Assembly (NCBI GenBank): GCA_022843025.1
Contig: JALHOL010000005.1
Location: forward strand, 1 to 64,000
Source of the DNA: Paracoccaceae bacterium
Lineage (GTDB): Bacteria; Pseudomonadota; Alphaproteobacteria; Rhodobacterales; Rhodobacteraceae
DNA length: 64,000 nt
Reading direction: 5' to 3'
Part shown: positions 53,953 through 62,622 of the stretch, piece after piece
Layout: every line of letters starts with the position of its first letter
Numbering within the stretch: the stretch's first letter is position 1
Program-made: the position numbers and the translations under genes
The notes under the pieces: model-generated
Seen by the model: only the letters and a program-made list of their open reading frames with translations
What the model was told of the DNA's origin: nothing
Database searches by the model: none

Positions 53953-55791
53953 ATGCCAGGCGACACTTTTCAATCCGTTGGCAACGGCGCGGTACCGCTG
54001 CTTCGGGAAACCCGGCCTGATGGCACGGTCCTGATCCGGCAAACGGCAGAACTGCCCGCGTGGCCGCGCTGCATGACCGCACGCTTCATGCATTGGGCCG
54101 ACGTCGCGCCTGACCGGTTGTGGATGGCCGAACGCGGTGCCGACGGCGCATGGGTACGCATGACCTATGGGCAGGGCGCGCAGGCGATCCGTGCCATCGG
54201 TTCGGCCTTGCTGCAACAGGGCCTTTCGGTGGATCGCCCTTTGCTGATTCTGTCCGGCAACAGCCTGTCGCATGCGCTGATGGCTTTGGGCGCGCAGCAT
54301 GTCGGCATCCCTTCTGCCGCGCTGTCACCCGCCTATGCCCTGTCGGGCGAGGATCGGGGAAAGCTGTCGCAGGTTGTGGTACAATTGACGCCGGGCATGG
54401 TCTTTGCCGATCATGCCGCAAGGTTCCTGCCTGCCATAGATGCTGTTCTGTCGCCCGATGTCGCGCTCGTCAGCCAGACCGGACGCAGCGACACCCGCGC
54501 CTCATTGTCGTATGACAGCCTGCTCGCCACCACACCTACCCCCGAGGCCGATGCCGCCCATGCGTCTGTCGGGCCTGAAACGGTGGCAAAATTCCTGTTC
54601 ACATCTGGCACCACAGGCAGCCCCAAGGCGGTGATCCAGACACAGGCCATGCTGTGCTCCAATCAGGTGATGATCGCAGACGCCTATGCCTTTCTGTCGC
54701 AAGAGCCGCCGGTTCTGGTGGACTGGGCGCCGTGGAACCACACCGCCAGCGGCAACAAGGTGTTCAACATGGCCATCTTCCATGGTGGCACCTATTACAT
54801 CGACGATGGCCGCCCCACACCAAACGACATCGGCCGCACGATCCGCACCCTGCGCGAAATTGCCCCGACATGGTACTTCAACGTGCCCGTGGGCTATCAA
54901 TTCCTTCTCGACGCAATGGAAACGGATGAGGCGCTGGCCGATACCTTCTTCTCGCGCCTCCGGATGCTGATGTATGCGGGCGCGGGCATGAGCCAGCCGG
55001 TCTGGGATCGTCTTGCCGCAGTGGCCGCCCGCAAGGTGGTGGGCGGCGTGCCGATCGTGTCGGGTCTTGGCGCCACGGAAACCGGGCCCTTCGCGCTGTA
55101 CTACAGCGACAAAAAGGATCGCCCCGGCAATATCGGCGTGCCTGCCCTTGGGGTTACGCTGAAGCTGGTCCCGCAAGAGGGCAAGCTTGAGGCGCGGCTG
55201 AAAAGCCCCTCGATCACGCCGGGCTACTGGCGCAATCCGGCGCTGACGGCAGCGGCTTTCGATGAAGAAGGCTATTACAAACTGGGCGATGCGCTGCGCT
55301 ATGCCGTACCGGATGAACCCGCCGCAGGCTTCATCTTTGATGGCCGACTAGCCGAAAACTTCAAACTGGCCACGGGCACATGGGTCGCCGTAGGCGCTCT
55401 GCGGGCGGCACTGGTCAATGCGATGGGCGGCCTCATTTCAGACGCGGTGATCGCTGGCGAAGAGAAAGACGATCTGCGCGCCCTTCTGGTTCCGAACTGG
55501 ATCGCGCTGCGCGAGCTTGCGGGCGGTGCAGACGATGTTTTGGCCCATCCGGCCGTGCTGGCCACCCTGGCGGAACGGCTTTCGGCCCATGCCCGCGCGG
55601 CCACGGGCAGCGCGACCCGCGTGGTGGCCGCTCTCATCCTTGAAGAACCGCTCAGCTTTGACCGGGGTGAGGTGACAGACAAAGGGTCCGTCAATCAGCG
55701 CGCCGTCCTGCGTGAACGGGCCGATCTTGCAGCCTCGCTCTGGACAGGCGGGTCCCACGTCATTCTGGCCGACTGGAAGGGAAAGAAATGA
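53953..55791 (+). CDS. fcs: Feruloyl-CoA synthetase
   Basis: 612-residue ANL-superfamily ligase activating hydroxycinnamic acids with ATP and CoA. P-loop FLFTSGTTGSPKAVI, SGLGATETGPFALYYSD, and ENFKLATGTWVAVGALR, the last typical of the long Fcs subgroup, as is TDKGSVNQRAVL near the C-terminus, where the catalytic Lys is expected. The length agrees with Pseudomonas Fcs. Expected substrates are ferulate, caffeate and 4-coumarate. Divergent from the crotonase gene, and overlaps the SDR gene by four bases. Confidence 0.88.
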   Translation: MPGDTFQSVGNGAVPLLRETRPDGTVLIRQTAELPAWPRCMTARFMHWADVAPDRLWMAERGADGAWVRMTYGQGAQAIRAIGSALLQQGLSVDRPLLILSGNSLSHALMALGAQHVGIPSAALSPAYALSGEDRGKLSQVVVQLTPGMVFADHAARFLPAIDAVLSPDVALVSQTGRSDTRASLSYDSLLATTPTPEADAAHASVGPETVAKFLFTSGTTGSPKAVIQTQAMLCSNQVMIADAYAFLSQEPPVLVDWAPWNHTASGNKVFNMAIFHGGTYYIDDGRPTPNDIGRTIRTLREIAPTWYFNVPVGYQFLLDAMETDEALADTFFSRLRMLMYAGAGMSQPVWDRLAAVAARKVVGGVPIVSGLGATETGPFALYYSDKKDRPGNIGVPALGVTLKLVPQEGKLEARLKSPSITPGYWRNPALTAAAFDEEGYYKLGDALRYAVPDEPAAGFIFDGRLAENFKLATGTWVAVGALRAALVNAMGGLISDAVIAGEEKDDLRALLVPNWIALRELAGGADDVLAHPAVLATLAERLSAHARAATGSATRVVAALILEEPLSFDRGEVTDKGSVNQRAVLRERADLAASLWTGGSHVILADWKGKK

Positions 55792-56549
55792 TGGAGATCG
55801 CAGGCGCACATATCGCGGTCACCGGGGGCGGGTCGGGTCTGGGCGAGGCTGTGGCGCAGGCTCTTGCCGGGCGCGGCGCAAAGGTCACGGTGATCGATCG
55901 CAACGCCGAGGGCGCGGCGCGGGTGGCTGCCGCCATCGGGGGCCATGCGCTGGCGCTTGATGTGACGGACGAAGCCGCCGGTGCTGCGCTGGACAACGCG
56001 ATTGCTGCGATGGGTCCCCTCCGTGGGCTGGTGAACTGTGCCGGAATTGGCGGGGCTGCCCGGATTGTCGGCCGCGAAGGGCCGATGGCACTCGACGCGT
56101 TCGAACGCACCATTCGCGTCAACCTGATCGGAACTTTCAACATGCTGCGCCTTGCCGCAGCACGGATGCAAGGGAACGCTCCCGATGCCGACGGCGGGCG
56201 CGGCGCCATTGTGAACACAGCCTCGGTCGCCGCCTTTGATGGTCAGGTCGGCCAGGCCGCCTATGCGGCCTCAAAGGGCGGAATCGTGGCGCTTGCCCTT
56301 CCGGCTGCGCGTGAACTTGCGCGTTTCGGCATCCGGGTGAACACGGTCGCCCCTGGCATCTTCTTGACACCGCTTCTGGCAGAACTGCCGCCCGAGGTGC
56401 AGCAGGGCATCGCCGCCCAGGTCGCCTTTCCAAACCGTCTTGGCAATCCGGCGGAATTTGCCGACGTGGTCCTGATGTGCCTGACCAACAGCTATCTGAA
56501 CGCCGAAGTGATCCGCCTGGATGGCGGAGTGCGCTTGCCGCCAAAGTAA
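55788..56549 (+). CDS. SDR dehydrogenase, probable 3-hydroxyacyl-CoA dehydrogenase
   Basis: 253 residues with the short-chain dehydrogenase pattern: IAVTGGGSGLGEAVAQALAG, LVNCAGIGGAAR, NTASVAAFDGQVGQAAYAASKG (Ser and YxxxK), and RVNTVAPGIFLTPLL. The overall shape is close to HSD17B10-type 3-hydroxyacyl-CoA dehydrogenases. Coupled to fcs by four bases, it would oxidise the 3-hydroxy-3-arylpropanoyl-CoA made by the crotonase (CouN-like role), pointing to a beta-oxidative rather than retro-aldol route. Substrate inferred. Confidence 0.82.
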   Translation: MMEIAGAHIAVTGGGSGLGEAVAQALAGRGAKVTVIDRNAEGAARVAAAIGGHALALDVTDEAAGAALDNAIAAMGPLRGLVNCAGIGGAARIVGREGPMALDAFERTIRVNLIGTFNMLRLAAARMQGNAPDADGGRGAIVNTASVAAFDGQVGQAAYAASKGGIVALALPAARELARFGIRVNTVAPGIFLTPLLAELPPEVQQGIAAQVAFPNRLGNPAEFADVVLMCLTNSYLNAEVIRLDGGVRLPPK

Positions 56550-56686
56550 CGCACCGCGGCGGAACGCCGTCCATTCGCGGCCAGATAATGGTATTGACGA
56601 ATATTGATATGGAATCTCTTTCTCAGAGAGGTATGCTGCCGATATACGCGCCGCGTTGAACTCCCCATTCGGGAAAGGGCCAAAAG

Positions 56687-57154
56687 ATGGAAGTTATCGC
56701 TCAGGCACCCGAGCAAGCGGCCGAGACGGATCGCCATCTGTCCACTTTCATCGGCTACGCCATGAAACGCGCCCTGTCGATTGTTCAGGCCGATTTTGCC
56801 AAAACGCTGGCCGAATACGACTTGCGCGCGGTTTCCTTCTCGGCGCTGTCGATCATCGTGGGCGAGCCGGGCCTTACACAAACGCAGCTCGCCGACGCCC
56901 TTCAGATCGAGCGGTCGAACCTCGTCACCATCATCGATGAACTGGCAGGCCGCAATCTGATCATTCGCGCACCAGTGGCGCAGGATCGCAGGCGTCATGC
57001 ACTCATGCCCACCACGGCAGGCAAGCAATTGGCCGCTGCGGCACAGGCCAGCGCCGCCGACCATGAACGCCGTTTGTTTGGCTGCCTGACAGAAGCCGAA
57101 CGCACCGAGCTGCAGCGCATCCTGCGGAAGTTCCGCAAAGGAGCTTTGGCCTAA
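56687..57154 (+). CDS. MarR family regulator of the hydroxycinnamate genes
   Basis: 155 residues with winged-helix motifs LTQTQLADALQIERSNLVTII, DELAGRNLIIRAPVAQDRRRH and a C-terminal dimer helix. MarR proteins of this kind (FerC, CouR) repress hydroxycinnamate genes and are released by feruloyl- or coumaroyl-CoA. The gene is 137 bases after the SDR; the spacer has TATTGA repeated twice (56592-56608), possibly an operator. Its stop codon overlaps the LysR stop on the other strand. Confidence 0.85.
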   Translation: MEVIAQAPEQAAETDRHLSTFIGYAMKRALSIVQADFAKTLAEYDLRAVSFSALSIIVGEPGLTQTQLADALQIERSNLVTIIDELAGRNLIIRAPVAQDRRRHALMPTTAGKQLAAAAQASAADHERRLFGCLTEAERTELQRILRKFRKGALA

Positions 57155-58308
57155 ACAGCGGCCGCGCGCAGCGCCGCCAGCATGTCGTCCTGCGCCCTTG
57201 TGGGTTGCCAACCGGCGCGCATGGCAAGGCCAATCGGGCGCAATGTCCCATCGGGCTGAAACGGCAGTTGGACCAGCGCGCCCCGTGCGACCTCGCGCCC
57301 AACCTGCCGGGCCGAGATAAAGCCAAGGTGGTCTGACGTGCCAACCAGATCGCTCAAAAGCGCCATAGACCCGGTTTCAACAAGGCTGCCCGGAACCGCC
57401 AATCCCGCCTCCCGGAACATCGCCGTGAAATGGTCGCGCGCCGGGGTACCCTCAGCGGCCACAACCCAGGGAAAGCCAACCATTTCAACGGGTCCCACCG
57501 GACCTTGGGTCAAGGGATGGCCGGGCCGGGCGACGATGGCCAGCGCATCCTGAAACAGCACTTCCTGGGTCAGATCGGCAACAGCGGGGCGCAAGGCCCC
57601 CACCAGAACATCCGCTTCTCCCCGCCGCAGGGCCAGAACCAAGTCCGCATAAGGCCCGTCGATCACGCGAACCGGAAGCGTCTTCCAACGCCTGCGGAAC
57701 AACGAAATTGCCGAACCCAGCAGCGCCGACCGTGCCAAGGGCATCGCCCCGATGACGACCCGCCCAACCTCACGCCCCGCCAAGGCTCCAACATCGGCCT
57801 CGGCCTGCTCCATCTCGGCAAAGGCCAGACGGGCCGCGATTGCCAGATGCCGCACCGCACGGATCGGGATCACGCCATGCGATGTGCGGTCAAACAAGGG
57901 CTGGCCAACCTCTCCCTCAAGCTGGCTGATTGCCCGGTGCACCGTAGGCTGAGCGACGTTCAGACGGCGTGCCGCTGCGGAAAAGCTTTCGCATTCGGTG
58001 ACAGCGATCAGCGCGTTCAACTGGGCAACCGTTGCCGTTCGGGTCAGACGCGGTGCAAGCGCGGTCAGCGCCGGATCCAGCAAGGCCAGCGCCCGGCGAA
58101 GACGCAGGGCCACAGCCTCTCCCGCCGGGGTCAGGATCAATCCAGCGCGCCCCCGGTCAAAGATCGGCGTCCCAAGCAGCGTCTCGATCTGCGCCAAGGC
58201 GGCCGAAACGGCGGGCTGCGACACATGGCAAAGCGCCGCACCTTGGGTGACGGACCGCGTCTCCTGCACCGCCAGCACGATCCGCAAATGGCGCAGGCTC
58301 ACCTTCAT
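57151..58308 (-). CDS. LysR-type regulator with two N-terminal HTH domains
   Basis: 385 residues from the ATG at 58308 (MKVSLRHLRIVLAVQE). Two complete LysR HTH modules are visible: residues 1-60 (CHVSQPAVSAALAQIETLLG, PIFDRGRAGL) and about 93-150 (SFSAAARRLNVAQPTVHRAI, SQLEGEVGQPLFDRTSHG). A usual substrate-binding domain follows (GRVVIGAMPLARSALLG, RRGEADVLVGALRP). LysR proteins normally have one HTH and about 300 residues. It overlaps the DUF1932 dehydrogenase by four bases and probably controls the divergent gal operon. Confidence 0.87.
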   Translation of the reverse strand: MKVSLRHLRIVLAVQETRSVTQGAALCHVSQPAVSAALAQIETLLGTPIFDRGRAGLILTPAGEAVALRLRRALALLDPALTALAPRLTRTATVAQLNALIAVTECESFSAAARRLNVAQPTVHRAISQLEGEVGQPLFDRTSHGVIPIRAVRHLAIAARLAFAEMEQAEADVGALAGREVGRVVIGAMPLARSALLGSAISLFRRRWKTLPVRVIDGPYADLVLALRRGEADVLVGALRPAVADLTQEVLFQDALAIVARPGHPLTQGPVGPVEMVGFPWVVAAEGTPARDHFTAMFREAGLAVPGSLVETGSMALLSDLVGTSDHLGFISARQVGREVARGALVQLPFQPDGTLRPIGLAMRAGWQPTRAQDDMLAALRAAAV

Positions 58309-59165
58309 CGCAGGGCCCGCAAGACCACGTCTGCCCTTGCTGCAAGATCCTCCGGCCCCGGGTCCACTGCCAATGCGGCAAGGTCTGTCTGCCATTGAAC
58401 TGTCGCCTCGGTCATCCGGCCCGGCAGGCCAAGCTGCCGCAAAGTGACCGCCACCTCAGTCATCTCAGCCGCCCGCCGCGCGCCATGCACCAGCATCCGT
58501 TCCAGATTATATGCCCCACGCCGCTCCCAGTCGAACCCCGGATCTGATGCCTGTAAGGATGCGATCACGGCCTCTTCCACCCCCGCCGCGCGGGCGGCGA
58601 GGAAGGATTCCGCCGTCAATGCCTCCAGCCCCTTGATGATGACCGAACGCAGCATCTTGATGGATGACGCCTGCCCCACCCGGTCGCCCACAACCGTGGC
58701 CGCCATCCCAAGCGACTCGAGCGTCGCCGCGCCGGCAATGGCATCCGGCCCCGAGGCCAGCATCGGCGTACGATGCAAAAGCGGATGAACAGGTGCCATC
58801 AGCGCCAGATCAACATACCGCCCGCCTGCCGCACCAATCACCGCCGCCGCCTGCTGCTTTGTGCCGGGTGCGCAGGAGTTGCCGTCAAACCAGAACGCCC
58901 CCTGTGCCAAATGCGGGGCCGCGGCACGCGCCGCGACCAACGCCTGATCGGCCGTGACAAGGCAGATCACAACCTGCGCCTTTCCCACGCCCCCAAGCCC
59001 GCAAGGCAGAACGTCCAGCCGCGCCATCGCCTTCCGGCAAAACTCAGCTTGTGCAATGGCATCTAGCTTCAGATCATATCCCGCAATGCGCAGTGATCCG
59101 GGATGCAAACCCTTGGCAAAGGCCTGCCCTGCCTCGCCAAACCCCACGAAAACGATGTCCTGCAT
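58305..59165 (-). CDS. NAD(P)-dependent dehydrogenase, DUF1932/6-phosphogluconate-dehydrogenase-like
   Basis: 286 residues from the ATG at 59165 (MQDIVFVGFGEAGQAFAKG), a GxGxxG-type Rossmann start. The middle has FDGNSCAPGTKQQ and DLALMAPVHPLLHRTPML; the C-terminal all-helical part has SSIKMLRSVIIKGLEAL with a Lys in the catalytic position of the beta-hydroxyacid dehydrogenase family. Divergent from galB and coupled to the LysR regulator, it may oxidise or reduce a hydroxy or oxo acid of the pathway. It is not LigC-like, because LigC belongs to the GFO/IDH/MocA family. Confidence 0.75.
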   Translation of the reverse strand: MQDIVFVGFGEAGQAFAKGLHPGSLRIAGYDLKLDAIAQAEFCRKAMARLDVLPCGLGGVGKAQVVICLVTADQALVAARAAAPHLAQGAFWFDGNSCAPGTKQQAAAVIGAAGGRYVDLALMAPVHPLLHRTPMLASGPDAIAGAATLESLGMAATVVGDRVGQASSIKMLRSVIIKGLEALTAESFLAARAAGVEEAVIASLQASDPGFDWERRGAYNLERMLVHGARRAAEMTEVAVTLRQLGLPGRMTEATVQWQTDLAALAVDPGPEDLAARADVVLRALR

Positions 59166-59250
59166 CTGGAAAACCCCTGTCGCGCCGATCTGGAAAGCCT
59201 GCGGGAACAGCGCCATCCGGGCAAGCATCTATAGCTAAAATTTATGCGTC

Positions 59251-59278
59251 TTGCTAGTCTTCCGAATTGGAATGGCAA
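59251..59278. promoter_or_regulatory. Candidate operator between the dehydrogenase and galB
   Basis: Nested inverted repeat TTGC (59251-59254), TTCC (59260-59263), GGAA (59269-59272), GCAA (59275-59278) centred on GAATT in the 159-base divergent spacer. It has the general symmetry of a LysR-type box; binding by the tandem-HTH regulator is a guess. Confidence 0.3.
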
Positions 59279-59324
59279 TCCGCACAGAGCATGACTTTCG
59301 CACCGCTCATCAAAGGATCCCGCC

Positions 59325-60071
59325 ATGACATCCGCCGAAACAGCCCCCAAAACCGCCCTTATCATCTCGGCCCATGCCGCCGATTTCGTCTGGCGTTGTG
59401 GTGGGGCGATCGCGCTGCATGCCGCGATGGGCTATCAAGTCACGGTCGTCTGCCTGTCCTTCGGCGAACGCGGCGAAAGCGCCAAGCTGTGGAAAAAGCC
59501 CGGCATGACGCTCGACGTGGTCAAAGCCGCGCGTCGGACCGAGGCCGAGGCGGCAGCCAAAGCGCTGGGTGTCCATGATCTGATCTGCCTTGATCTGGGC
59601 GACTACCCGCTCCGCCTGACGGATGATGACAAGATGCGCCTCGTCGACATCATCCGCGACGTGGAGCCCGCTTTCATGATGAGCCACAGCGCCTTTGACC
59701 CCTATAACACCGATCACATGTACACCACGCAGGTGGCGCTGGAATGCCGGATGATCGCGCAGGCCTGGGGCCACAACCCCGGGCAAAAGGTGCTTGGCGC
59801 ACCACAGCTGTACCTCTTTGAACCGCACCAGACCGAACAGATGGGTTGGAAGCCGGACGTCTTTCTCGACATCACCCCGGTCTGGGACAAAAAGCGTGCC
59901 GCCATCGAATGCATGGCCGGGCAGGAACACCTGTGGGAGTTCTACACCCGCGTTGCCCAGAACCGCGCGAACCACTTCCAGCGCAATTCGGGCGGCATGT
60001 CGGGCGGGCGGCAGGCAGCCTATGCCGAAGGCTTTCAGTCGATGTTCCCCCGCACGGTGGATGAACTCTGA
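59325..60071 (+). CDS. galB: 4-oxalomesaconate hydratase, GalB (PIG-L deacetylase fold)
   Basis: 248 residues with the PIG-L-like zinc motif ALIISAHAADFVWRCGGAIAL (AHxxD), CLSFGERGESAKLW and MSHSAFDPYNTDHMYTT. The size and fold match GalB of Pseudomonas putida, which hydrates 4-oxalomesaconate to 4-carboxy-4-hydroxy-2-oxoadipate and is unrelated to LigJ-type hydratases. Co-located galC and galD support the assignment. Its stop overlaps the start of the VOC dioxygenase by one base (TGATG). Confidence 0.9.
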   Translation: MTSAETAPKTALIISAHAADFVWRCGGAIALHAAMGYQVTVVCLSFGERGESAKLWKKPGMTLDVVKAARRTEAEAAAKALGVHDLICLDLGDYPLRLTDDDKMRLVDIIRDVEPAFMMSHSAFDPYNTDHMYTTQVALECRMIAQAWGHNPGQKVLGAPQLYLFEPHQTEQMGWKPDVFLDITPVWDKKRAAIECMAGQEHLWEFYTRVAQNRANHFQRNSGGMSGGRQAAYAEGFQSMFPRTVDEL

Positions 60072-61018
60072 TGGGGACCATCGCGCATCTGGGGCATGTC
60101 GAACTTTACACCGACCGTTTCGACGACAGCCTCGATTTCTTCACCCGTGTCTACGGGCTGAAGCTTTCGGCGCAGGATGCGAACAGCGCTTATCTGCGAG
60201 CCTGGGATGACTATGAATTCTGCTCGCTCAAGCTGACACGCCATCACACCACCGGGGTTGGCCACATCGCCTATCGCGCGGCCTCAGCGCAGGCGCTGGC
60301 CGATCAGGTGGCCATCATCGAAGCCTCGGGTTTCAAGACGCATGGCTGGGTGGCCGGCGATCACAGCCACGGCCCCGCCTACCGTTTCGAAGATCCCTTT
60401 GGCCATATCTTTGAAATCTATTGGGAAACCAACCGCTATACGCCCAACGCTGCCGACCGCCCCGCGCTGAAGAACATGGCCAGCCGCTACACGGGCCAAG
60501 GCGCCGCCCCGCGCCGCATTGATCATCTGAACCTGCTGGCAACCGACGTCGCCGAATTTCGGCGCTTCATGGAAACCTGTCTCGGCTCCCGCGTGACCGA
60601 AATGATCCAGTTGGACAATGGCCACACCGGTGGCTGCTGGTTCACTGTCAACAACAAGACCTATGACCTTGCCTGCACTGAAGATCACAGCGGCGGCCAG
60701 GCCCGCCTGCACCACGTGACCTATGCCACCGATACCCGCGAAGACATCCTGCGCGCCGCCGACATCTTCCTTGAAAACGGCGTCCATATCGAAACAGGGC
60801 CGCACAAGCACGCCATTCAGGGCACCTTCTTCCTCTACGTCTGGGAACCGGCAGGCAACCGCGTGGAGCTGGCGAATTCCGGGGCGCGGCTGATCCTTGC
60901 GCCGGATTGGGAGCCGGTCATCTGGACCGAAACCGAACGCAGAAAGGGCCAAGCCTGGGGCCTCAAGACCATCGACACCTTTCACACCCACGGCACTCCG
61001 CCCGTCAAGAAGGACTAG
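60071..61018 (+). CDS. Type I extradiol (VOC) ring-cleavage dioxygenase
   Basis: 315-residue two-module catechol 2,3-dioxygenase-like protein. Metal ligands are visible in the second half: His in ARLHHVTYATD and Glu in GNRVELANSG, with Tyr in FFLYVWEP; the other His is expected in RIDHLNLLATDV. Unlike the exported VOC protein there is no signal peptide, so it acts in the cytosol. Its place between galB and metF suggests cleavage of a trihydroxy or methoxy-dihydroxy aromatic, alternative to LigAB. Substrate not determinable from sequence. Confidence 0.82.
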   Translation: MGTIAHLGHVELYTDRFDDSLDFFTRVYGLKLSAQDANSAYLRAWDDYEFCSLKLTRHHTTGVGHIAYRAASAQALADQVAIIEASGFKTHGWVAGDHSHGPAYRFEDPFGHIFEIYWETNRYTPNAADRPALKNMASRYTGQGAAPRRIDHLNLLATDVAEFRRFMETCLGSRVTEMIQLDNGHTGGCWFTVNNKTYDLACTEDHSGGQARLHHVTYATDTREDILRAADIFLENGVHIETGPHKHAIQGTFFLYVWEPAGNRVELANSGARLILAPDWEPVIWTETERRKGQAWGLKTIDTFHTHGTPPVKKD

Positions 61019-61021
61019 ATC

Positions 61022-61954
61022 ATGGCCGTATTGCCGTTTCGCCCTGCCCAATCCGATGCGAATGCCCTGCGTCCGCGCACCATCGCACAGGGCTATTCGA
61101 TCGAGGTGATGCCGCGCACCGCCGCCAAAATCGCAGATTTCCGCGCGCTGCTGCCGCCCGCAACGCGCATCTATATCGCCCATCTGGATGGCACGCCCTT
61201 TGCCGAAATGCTGGATTGCGCAAAGCGCCTCACAGGCGAAAGCTTTGCCGTCATGCCCCATCTTCCGGCACGGATCATCCCAGATCGGGCCACGCTGGAC
61301 CTCTGGCTGAACCGCTATGCCACAGAGGCAGGGGTCACTCAGGCGCTGGTGCTCGCAGGTGGGCCAAAAACCCCGGCGGGGGATTTCGACAACTCGATGC
61401 AACTGCTGGAAACCGGTCTGTTTGATCGCCACGGATTTACCCGCCTGCATGTCGCCGGCCACCCCGAAGGCAACCGCGACATTGATCCCGACAGATCGAC
61501 ACGGCTGGTCGATGAAGCCGCACGCTGGAAACAGGATTTCGCCAACCGCACTGGGGCAGCAATGGCCATGACAACCCAATTCGCCTTCGACGCAGGTCCG
61601 GTACTGGACTGGGCCGATCGGCTGGCCGATGCCGGGGTCGCACTACCCGTCCATGTCGGTGTATCCGGGCCCGCAAAGCTGCAAACGCTGATCAAGTTCG
61701 CCATCGCCTGCGGCGTCGGCCCCTCGCTCTCGGTTCTGCAAAAGCGGGCGCGCGATCTGTCAAGGCTCTTGCTCCCCTTCACCCCGGATGATGTTTTGTC
61801 CGATCTCGCCACAGGCATGGCCGCGGGGCGCGGACGCAACATCGCAGGCATCCACATCTTCCCCCTTGGCGGCATCGCAACAGCAGCAACCTATGCCAAA
61901 ACGCTGAACGAAACGGCCGCCCGGCAGGGTGGCCTCGGGGGTGGCGTGGCATGA
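61022..61954 (+). CDS. metF: Methylenetetrahydrofolate reductase-like protein (MetF)
   Basis: 310 residues with the MTHFR barrel pattern: [20 protein letters not shown] at the N-terminus, [17 protein letters not shown] and [16 protein letters not shown] with flavin/folate-binding residues, and [18 protein letters not shown]. It would interconvert methyl- and methylene-tetrahydrofolate, returning the cofactor loaded by the LigM/DesA-type O-demethylase to the one-carbon pool. The sphingomonad ligM cluster likewise contains metF. Overlaps galC by four bases. Confidence 0.82.
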   Translation: MAVLPFRPAQSDANALRPRTIAQGYSIEVMPRTAAKIADFRALLPPATRIYIAHLDGTPFAEMLDCAKRLTGESFAVMPHLPARIIPDRATLDLWLNRYATEAGVTQALVLAGGPKTPAGDFDNSMQLLETGLFDRHGFTRLHVAGHPEGNRDIDPDRSTRLVDEAARWKQDFANRTGAAMAMTTQFAFDAGPVLDWADRLADAGVALPVHVGVSGPAKLQTLIKFAIACGVGPSLSVLQKRARDLSRLLLPFTPDDVLSDLATGMAAGRGRNIAGIHIFPLGGIATAATYAKTLNETAARQGGLGGGVA

Positions 61955-62622
61955 GCGTTGTCATCCGTAACATCCCCCGCGCAAAACCCGAAGTCATCGA
62001 CGCGCTGGCCCGCGCCGGTGTGGCCACGGTCCATGAGGCGCAGGGCCGCAAAGGGTGCCTGCACAGCTACATGCGCCCGATTTATGCGGGTGCGCAGGTG
62101 GCAGGCAGCGCAGTAACCATCAGCGCACCACCGGGCGACAACTGGATGCTGCATGTCGCCATCGAACAGCTGCAACCCGGCGACCTTCTGGTTCTTGCCC
62201 CGACCAGCCCCTGCGACAACGGCTATTTCGGCGATCTTTTGGCCACCTCTGCGCAGGCGCGCGGTTGCCGGGGCCTGATCATCGACGCGGGCGTCCGCGA
62301 TGTGCGCGACCTCACAGCGATGGGCTTCCCGGTCTGGAGCAAGGCCATCTCAGCACAGGGCACGGTCAAGGAAACCTTGGGTTCGGTCAATGTGCCCATC
62401 GTCTGCGCCGGGCAGACCATCGAGGCGGGCGACGTGATCGTCGCCGATGATGACGGCGTGGTCGTGGTCCGCTGCGCCGAGGCCGAGGCAGTGCTCGCTG
62501 CTGCCGAAGCCCGACTTTCCGCCGAAGCCGCCAAGCGCGAAAAGCTTGCCGCGGGGACGCTGGGCCTTGATCTTTACAACATGCGTCCGGCCCTTGCGGC
62601 CAAGGGTCTCAAATATGTCTGA
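61951..62622 (+). CDS. galC: 4-carboxy-4-hydroxy-2-oxoadipate aldolase/oxaloacetate decarboxylase
   Basis: 223-residue class II aldolase of the HMG/CHA aldolase (RraA-like) family: [44 protein letters not shown] with the metal-site Asp and Arg, and [19 protein letters not shown]. It splits 4-carboxy-4-hydroxy-2-oxoadipate into pyruvate and oxaloacetate, the final step of gallate or protocatechuate 4,5-cleavage. Overlaps metF by four and galD by eight bases. Equivalent to LigK. Confidence 0.92.
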   Translation: MSVVIRNIPRAKPEVIDALARAGVATVHEAQGRKGCLHSYMRPIYAGAQVAGSAVTISAPPGDNWMLHVAIEQLQPGDLLVLAPTSPCDNGYFGDLLATSAQARGCRGLIIDAGVRDVRDLTAMGFPVWSKAISAQGTVKETLGSVNVPIVCAGQTIEAGDVIVADDDGVVVVRCAEAEAVLAAAEARLSAEAAKREKLAAGTLGLDLYNMRPALAAKGLKYV

